From the NCBI GenBank assembly GCA_002393955.1, contig DGSK01000010.1, forward strand, positions 1-7,906: a stretch of 7,906 bases of DNA, in the 5' to 3' direction. The position numbers and the translations under genes were made by a program. Positions 5,490 through 7,906 of this stretch are shown here, piece by piece (position 1 is the first letter of the stretch; each line of letters opens with the position of its first letter). This DNA is from Lachnospiraceae bacterium UBA4364 (GTDB taxonomy: Bacteria > Bacillota > Clostridia > Lachnospirales > Lachnospiraceae). The notes under the pieces are model-generated. The model saw only the letters and a program-made list of their open reading frames with translations. It had not been told where the DNA came from and did no database searches.

Positions 5490-7082
5490 TTAAACAATTC
5501 CCTCTATCAAAACCTTATCCCCAAACTGAACCTTCTTTACGCCGCATTCTTTATTCTTGTTAAAACTGAAACTAAGCATGTACCCCTTCGAAAGTCCGAA
5601 ATAATCTAAATAGTCGCTTACCTGCTGCTCTCCATATTCATTATACTTAGCGCCATGCCAGATTTTCAGTTCTATCACATAGCGTCTGCCGAGATAGTGA
5701 ATCACTATATCCATCCTCTTTTGATCCCGCGTTTGTTCTTCTATGCTGTATGTTCCGGTGCCATTTATGATGGGAGCCAGATAGGTTAAAAATCTTTCCC
5801 TGCCTTCTTTCTCTAGAAACTGTTCACTGTCATCACCATGAATCCGGTTGTGTTCCTTAATAAAGTGATCCATAATCTTTTCCACGTCCAACAATCCATC
5901 ATCTGAAACGAAAATCGATTTGCTGGACACTGCCAACTGCTTAAGATCATCATTTTTTCTACTTTCGCCGATATAGTAATTGTAAAGACGCATCTCAAAA
6001 ATTCGGTTGCTTACAGAAACTGTATTGTGGTTATTGTAAATAAAACCATACATGCACAGGAGTTTTTGCTCCTCATCATCCGGAAGATAAGCTACCGTCT
6101 CTCCCTTCATAAGAATATTTCGAAGCTGCATTTTTAATTCCGGCATATTTATGAGCTTCCCCATAACCGAATCAAATAATGTATTATTCTCCTGTAATAT
6201 CCTCTTTACCGCCTCATCTACACCATATAACGTCCACGCATCTCCAAGGGAACTAAAAACCGTCGGAACCAGTTTTGTATCGATGATCTGACAGATACGG
6301 CTGACAAGAAACGGATACCCGTTCGTGTACTGTCTGATATAGTCAGCAATTTCATCCGTATCCATTCCTGTATGATGATCCAATTCATATTCATCCAGCA
6401 TTCCCTTTATTCCACGAGACGACAGACTCATATCAATATCAAAATCAGCAGCTATGTTCCATGGACTATTTACTTTATGCTGGTCTTCCGGACGGATCTT
6501 CGCCCTGAGATGTTTTATATCCGTAACTCCGGCCAGAATAACACTATGAAAAGCCGGTGTTCCATCCGTTTCCCTGCTTATGTATCCATTCCGAAGCTGC
6601 GCTAAGAAATCTAAAAAAACGCGATTATTTGTAGCGCTGTCTACCTCATCTATCATCAGTAATATGGGTTTTGAAGCCTGCCTGCACCAGTCAGCCAGCG
6701 CCTCAAACAGTTCATCCAGTTTTGCAGTATCTTTTTTTCTATTCTGAAAATCTACTAACTGTTTTTTTGTTGCCTCAGGCAAAAGATTATAATTACTGTC
6801 CTTTGTTTTTAACAATCTGCAGAAAGCCTTTACAAAGGATTGCTCATTCTTAAACCCTGCGTCTCCTATCCCCTGAAAATCCAGATTCACAACATCATAT
6901 TCTGAAGAAAGAGCCTCCTTTATCGCAATAAGCGTCGTAGTCTTTCCATATTGTCTTGACCTGTTGATAGTAAAATACTTTCCGGAATCAACTAACTTTT
7001 TTATTTCCTTAACGCGATCCGTGAGATCTACCATATAATGTTTAGACGGTATACAAACAGCCGTCGTATTAAATTCTTTCAT
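5490..7082 (-). CDS. AAA-type ATPase with C-terminal PD-(D/E)XK nuclease-like domain
   Basis: Seen: 530 residues from the chosen start. Residues 10-35 (CIPSKHYMVDLTDRVKEI) introduce a variant Walker A, SRQYGKTTT (42-50). Walker B is PILLMIDEVDS (139-149), with D145-E146. A sensor-like strand VILAGVTDIK follows at 181-190. A helical lid reaches about 300, with unassigned middle sequence to about 440. Near the C-terminus MDIVIHYLGRRYVIELKIW (457-475) gives D458 and E471-L-K473, the D...ExK nuclease core, with Q486/Q487 as the usual trailing Gln. Known: this architecture (AAA-like plus PD-(D/E)XK) is widespread in anaerobic Firmicutes and Bacteroidetes, often in variable regions, with no settled role; defence or mobile-element functions are suspected. 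Start: AAGGGAG (7092-7098) lies 9 nt before ATG 7082, and family alignment from memory begins there; an in-frame ATG at 7151 would translate the IS end, so I reject it. Confidence 0.88.
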   Translation of the reverse strand: MKEFNTTAVCIPSKHYMVDLTDRVKEIKKLVDSGKYFTINRSRQYGKTTTLIAIKEALSSEYDVVNLDFQGIGDAGFKNEQSFVKAFCRLLKTKDSNYNLLPEATKKQLVDFQNRKKDTAKLDELFEALADWCRQASKPILLMIDEVDSATNNRVFLDFLAQLRNGYISRETDGTPAFHSVILAGVTDIKHLRAKIRPEDQHKVNSPWNIAADFDIDMSLSSRGIKGMLDEYELDHHTGMDTDEIADYIRQYTNGYPFLVSRICQIIDTKLVPTVFSSLGDAWTLYGVDEAVKRILQENNTLFDSVMGKLINMPELKMQLRNILMKGETVAYLPDDEEQKLLCMYGFIYNNHNTVSVSNRIFEMRLYNYYIGESRKNDDLKQLAVSSKSIFVSDDGLLDVEKIMDHFIKEHNRIHGDDSEQFLEKEGRERFLTYLAPIINGTGTYSIEEQTRDQKRMDIVIHYLGRRYVIELKIWHGAKYNEYGEQQVSDYLDYFGLSKGYMLSFSFNKNKECGVKKVQFGDKVLIEGIV

Positions 7083-7117
7083 GGATATAGACTCCCTTGT
7101 TTTTGGCTTAATACCAT
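7079..7117 (-). CDS. 12-codon ORF directly upstream of and overlapping the ATPase start (possible leader peptide)
   Basis: ATG at 7117-7115 is followed by codons for VLSQKQGSLYP and TGA at 7081-7079, which overlaps the ATPase ATG (7082-7080) as ATGA. A good AAAGGA (7126-7131) lies 8 nt upstream, inside the IS end. The ATPase's own AAGGGAG is within this ORF, so translation of the leader would keep that site open or compete with it. The start sits at nearly the position where the sugar-transferase GTG follows the same IS end in copy A. It may be only a by-product of the IS junction. Confidence 0.4.
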   Translation of the reverse strand: MVLSQKQGSLYP

Positions 7118-7119
7118 TC

Positions 7120-7311
7120 AGTCTGTCCTTTTCTATGCCGTAAAATCGCAATCAAAAAACATAGCTATGTACAATACATCATTAGATATTATACATAAAT
7201 CTGGCATAAAAATACATCTCGGGATAACAGGTTTTCTGCTCGTTTTATGTTGTATCCCAGACACATAAGGGCAAATTCTCCGGTTACTTTTCTCAGACCT
7301 TGTAGCAAAAG
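7120..7311 (-). mobile_element. Insertion-sequence remnant (copy B): transposase tail plus element end
   Basis: The fragment starts sharply at 7120, where the 17-bp sequence AGTCTGTCCTTTTCTAT shared with 234-250 begins, and extends at least to the upstream limit of the transposase remnant. A 12-bp perfect palindrome ACATAGCTATGT lies at 7159-7170 in the non-coding part between transposase stop and end. The other end of the element is missing: between 7311 and the terminator at 7379-7415 I see no further transposase or terminal repeat. The element is therefore immobile on its own. Its direct-orientation partner is copy A at 234-440. Confidence 0.75.
7189..7311 (-). pseudogene. C-terminal remnant of a DDE transposase (IS1182-like)
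   Basis: Forty codons upstream of TAA 7191-7189 read LLQGLRKVTGEFALMCLGYN and then IKRAENLLSRDVFLCQIYV. The pattern G(L/M)xKVxGEFALMCLGYNIKRA is the hallmark of the C-terminal end of IS1182-family DDE transposases in Clostridia, where the final conserved Asn-(I/L)-(K/R)-Arg closes the catalytic domain. Two stop codons (TGA, TAG) lie in frame immediately upstream, so the rest of the gene is lost. The family call is from recall of the motif, not a search. The previously tempting -10 box TATAAT at 7188-7193 lies over this gene's stop codon. Confidence 0.78.
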
Positions 7312-7378
7312 ATACTATCAGATATAGGATGTAATATTTGGAAACTCATAAAAGAAATGCAGTCTTTTGACAGATAAC

Positions 7379-7415
7379 AAAAAAGCCCTGACCACCTCAA
7401 AATGATGGTCAGGGT
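7379..7415 (-). terminator. Rho-independent terminator
   Basis: On the minus strand CCCTGACCA (7414-7406) pairs perfectly with TGGTCAGGG (7394-7386) around an 11-nt loop, and the stem is followed by C and six T (7384-7379). It lies 5 nt after the stop of the frameshifted gene. It should separate that gene's transcript from the IS remnant and the ATPase, which therefore need their own promoter. The plus strand has only a TACTTT after the stem, so it acts mainly in the minus direction. Confidence 0.9.
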
Positions 7416-7419
7416 ACTT

Positions 7420-7906
7420 TTATAATTCCCGGACTTCGTGTTTTGGCTTTGATTCCTTCGGCAGAGACTGCTGTGCGACCTGTCTTTGTCTCTCAAGCAG
7501 CCACTGCTTCATGGATATCTTTTTATCGGATGCTCCTTGCTCTACAGCAACTTTCCTCGACTCTTTCCTTCGCTTCTCTGCCGTGTCATCCCCTGGAGCC
7601 GTATTGCTAAGCTGATTCTCGATCTGGTTGTGCTGTTTTATCCGATAGCATAACTCTGTATTACGATCTCTGCAGTTCTTCCCGTCGCCTTCTATACTCG
7701 ATTATCGGCTTATCTGCCATTAGGAGTCGTTCATCTATACGAAGTGCGGTCTTTGACGGAATCTGCTTCTCCACGACACGCTTATCCTGCCGCTCAACTA
7801 TCAGATCAGCCCAATTACCTGCAAACGCAATTATTTTGTCGATCAATCCTATCCCCGTAATCCTATTGTAGAATCTGATAGATATAATAGTCTCGTCTTC
7901 GTTAAC
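7420..7906 (-). pseudogene. 3' part of an unrecognised protein gene, apparently split by a one-base insertion
   Basis: From the window edge one frame is open for about 81 codons (VNEDETIISIRFYNRITGIG, then IDKIIAFAGNWADLIVERQ, to RRRREELQRS) and stops at TAA 7663-7661. The next frame is open through the same point and on to TAA 7422-7420, giving DRNTELCYRIKQHNQIENQL and a charged tail that includes ISMKQWLLERQRQVAQQ. It has no early ATG and no ribosome binding site. Dropping one base in the CAGAGAT stretch (about 7664-7672) joins the two as EELQ-DRNTEL, a smooth charged helical sequence. The joined 3' part is about 161 residues, rich in Arg, Lys, Glu and Gln, coiled-coil-like at its end. I do not recognise the family; a mobile-element accessory protein is possible. 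A strong terminator follows directly, as expected for a gene end. A sequencing error is an alternative to true decay. Confidence 0.55.

Noticed and set aside
7083..7151. N-terminal extension of the ATPase to an ATG at 7151
   Set aside because: The extra 23 codons translate the IS end, which also exists at 234-250 in a different context. The ATG at 7082 has its own well-placed AAGGGAG.
7188..7193. TATAAT, conserved in both repeat copies (also at 414-419), as the promoter of the ATPase and sugar-transferase genes
   Set aside because: The conserved sequence is the end of the transposase reading frame (codons ending at TAA), so coding descent explains the similarity. No good -35 element lies 16-18 bp upstream in either copy. 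An outward IS promoter remains possible but is unsupported.
7293..7496. 67-residue minus-strand ORF spanning the terminator
   Set aside because: It runs through the intrinsic terminator hairpin, begins inside the frameshifted gene in another frame, and its composition is not protein-like.

Overview
The window looks like an accessory region of a low-to-medium GC Clostridia genome, most likely Lachnospiraceae-like. This rests on the KFATML-type sugar transferase, A-rich AAAGGA/AAGGAG Shine-Dalgarno sequences, a Gram-positive signal peptide on a Ser/His-rich secreted protein, and an AAA ATPase fused to a PD-(D/E)XK nuclease. Species cannot be read from the sequence. Every gene I can support lies on the minus strand, so biological order runs from 7906 down to 1.

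In that order: (i) 7906-7420, the 3' part of an unrecognised charged protein, split by an apparent one-base frameshift near 7664-7672 and closed by a strong intrinsic terminator (7379-7415). (ii) 7311-7120, a fragment of an insertion sequence: about 40 codons of transposase C-terminus plus the element's end. (iii) 7117-7079, a 12-codon ORF overlapping by ATGA the AAA ATPase/PD-(D/E)XK nuclease gene (7082-5490). (iv) 5382-5071, a 103-aa protein, overlapping by ATGA a 31-codon ORF (5074-4979), which in turn overlaps a GNAT acetyltransferase-methyltransferase fusion (5003-3483). (v) 3399-1951, a 12-TM MFS-like membrane protein with a C-terminal LuxR-type DNA-binding domain, clearly GC-richer than its neighbours. 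(vi) 1950-1513, a gene-free stretch with an array of CTATATAA boxes in 10-bp steps and two strong hairpins. (vii) 1512-532, a secreted two-domain protein. (viii) about 440-234, a second, decayed copy of the same IS end. (ix) 229-1, the 5' part of an undecaprenyl-phosphate sugar-phosphate transferase that would start a surface-glycan pathway and continues past the window edge.

The most informative structural point is that two direct-orientation copies of one IS end (234 and 7120) bracket nearly 6.9 kb of cargo. Each end abuts a gene, and in both cases a Shine-Dalgarno-like AAAGGA lies inside the IS end. The cargo therefore looks like an IS-bracketed accessory segment placed directly before a glycan operon. 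The ATPase-nuclease, the 103-aa protein, the 31-codon ORF and the acetyltransferase-methyltransferase are tightly spaced and could form one operon of unknown purpose. The LuxR-MFS protein, the phased box array and the secreted protein together suggest a one-component sensory circuit controlling a surface or secreted factor. Both functional groupings are inference.
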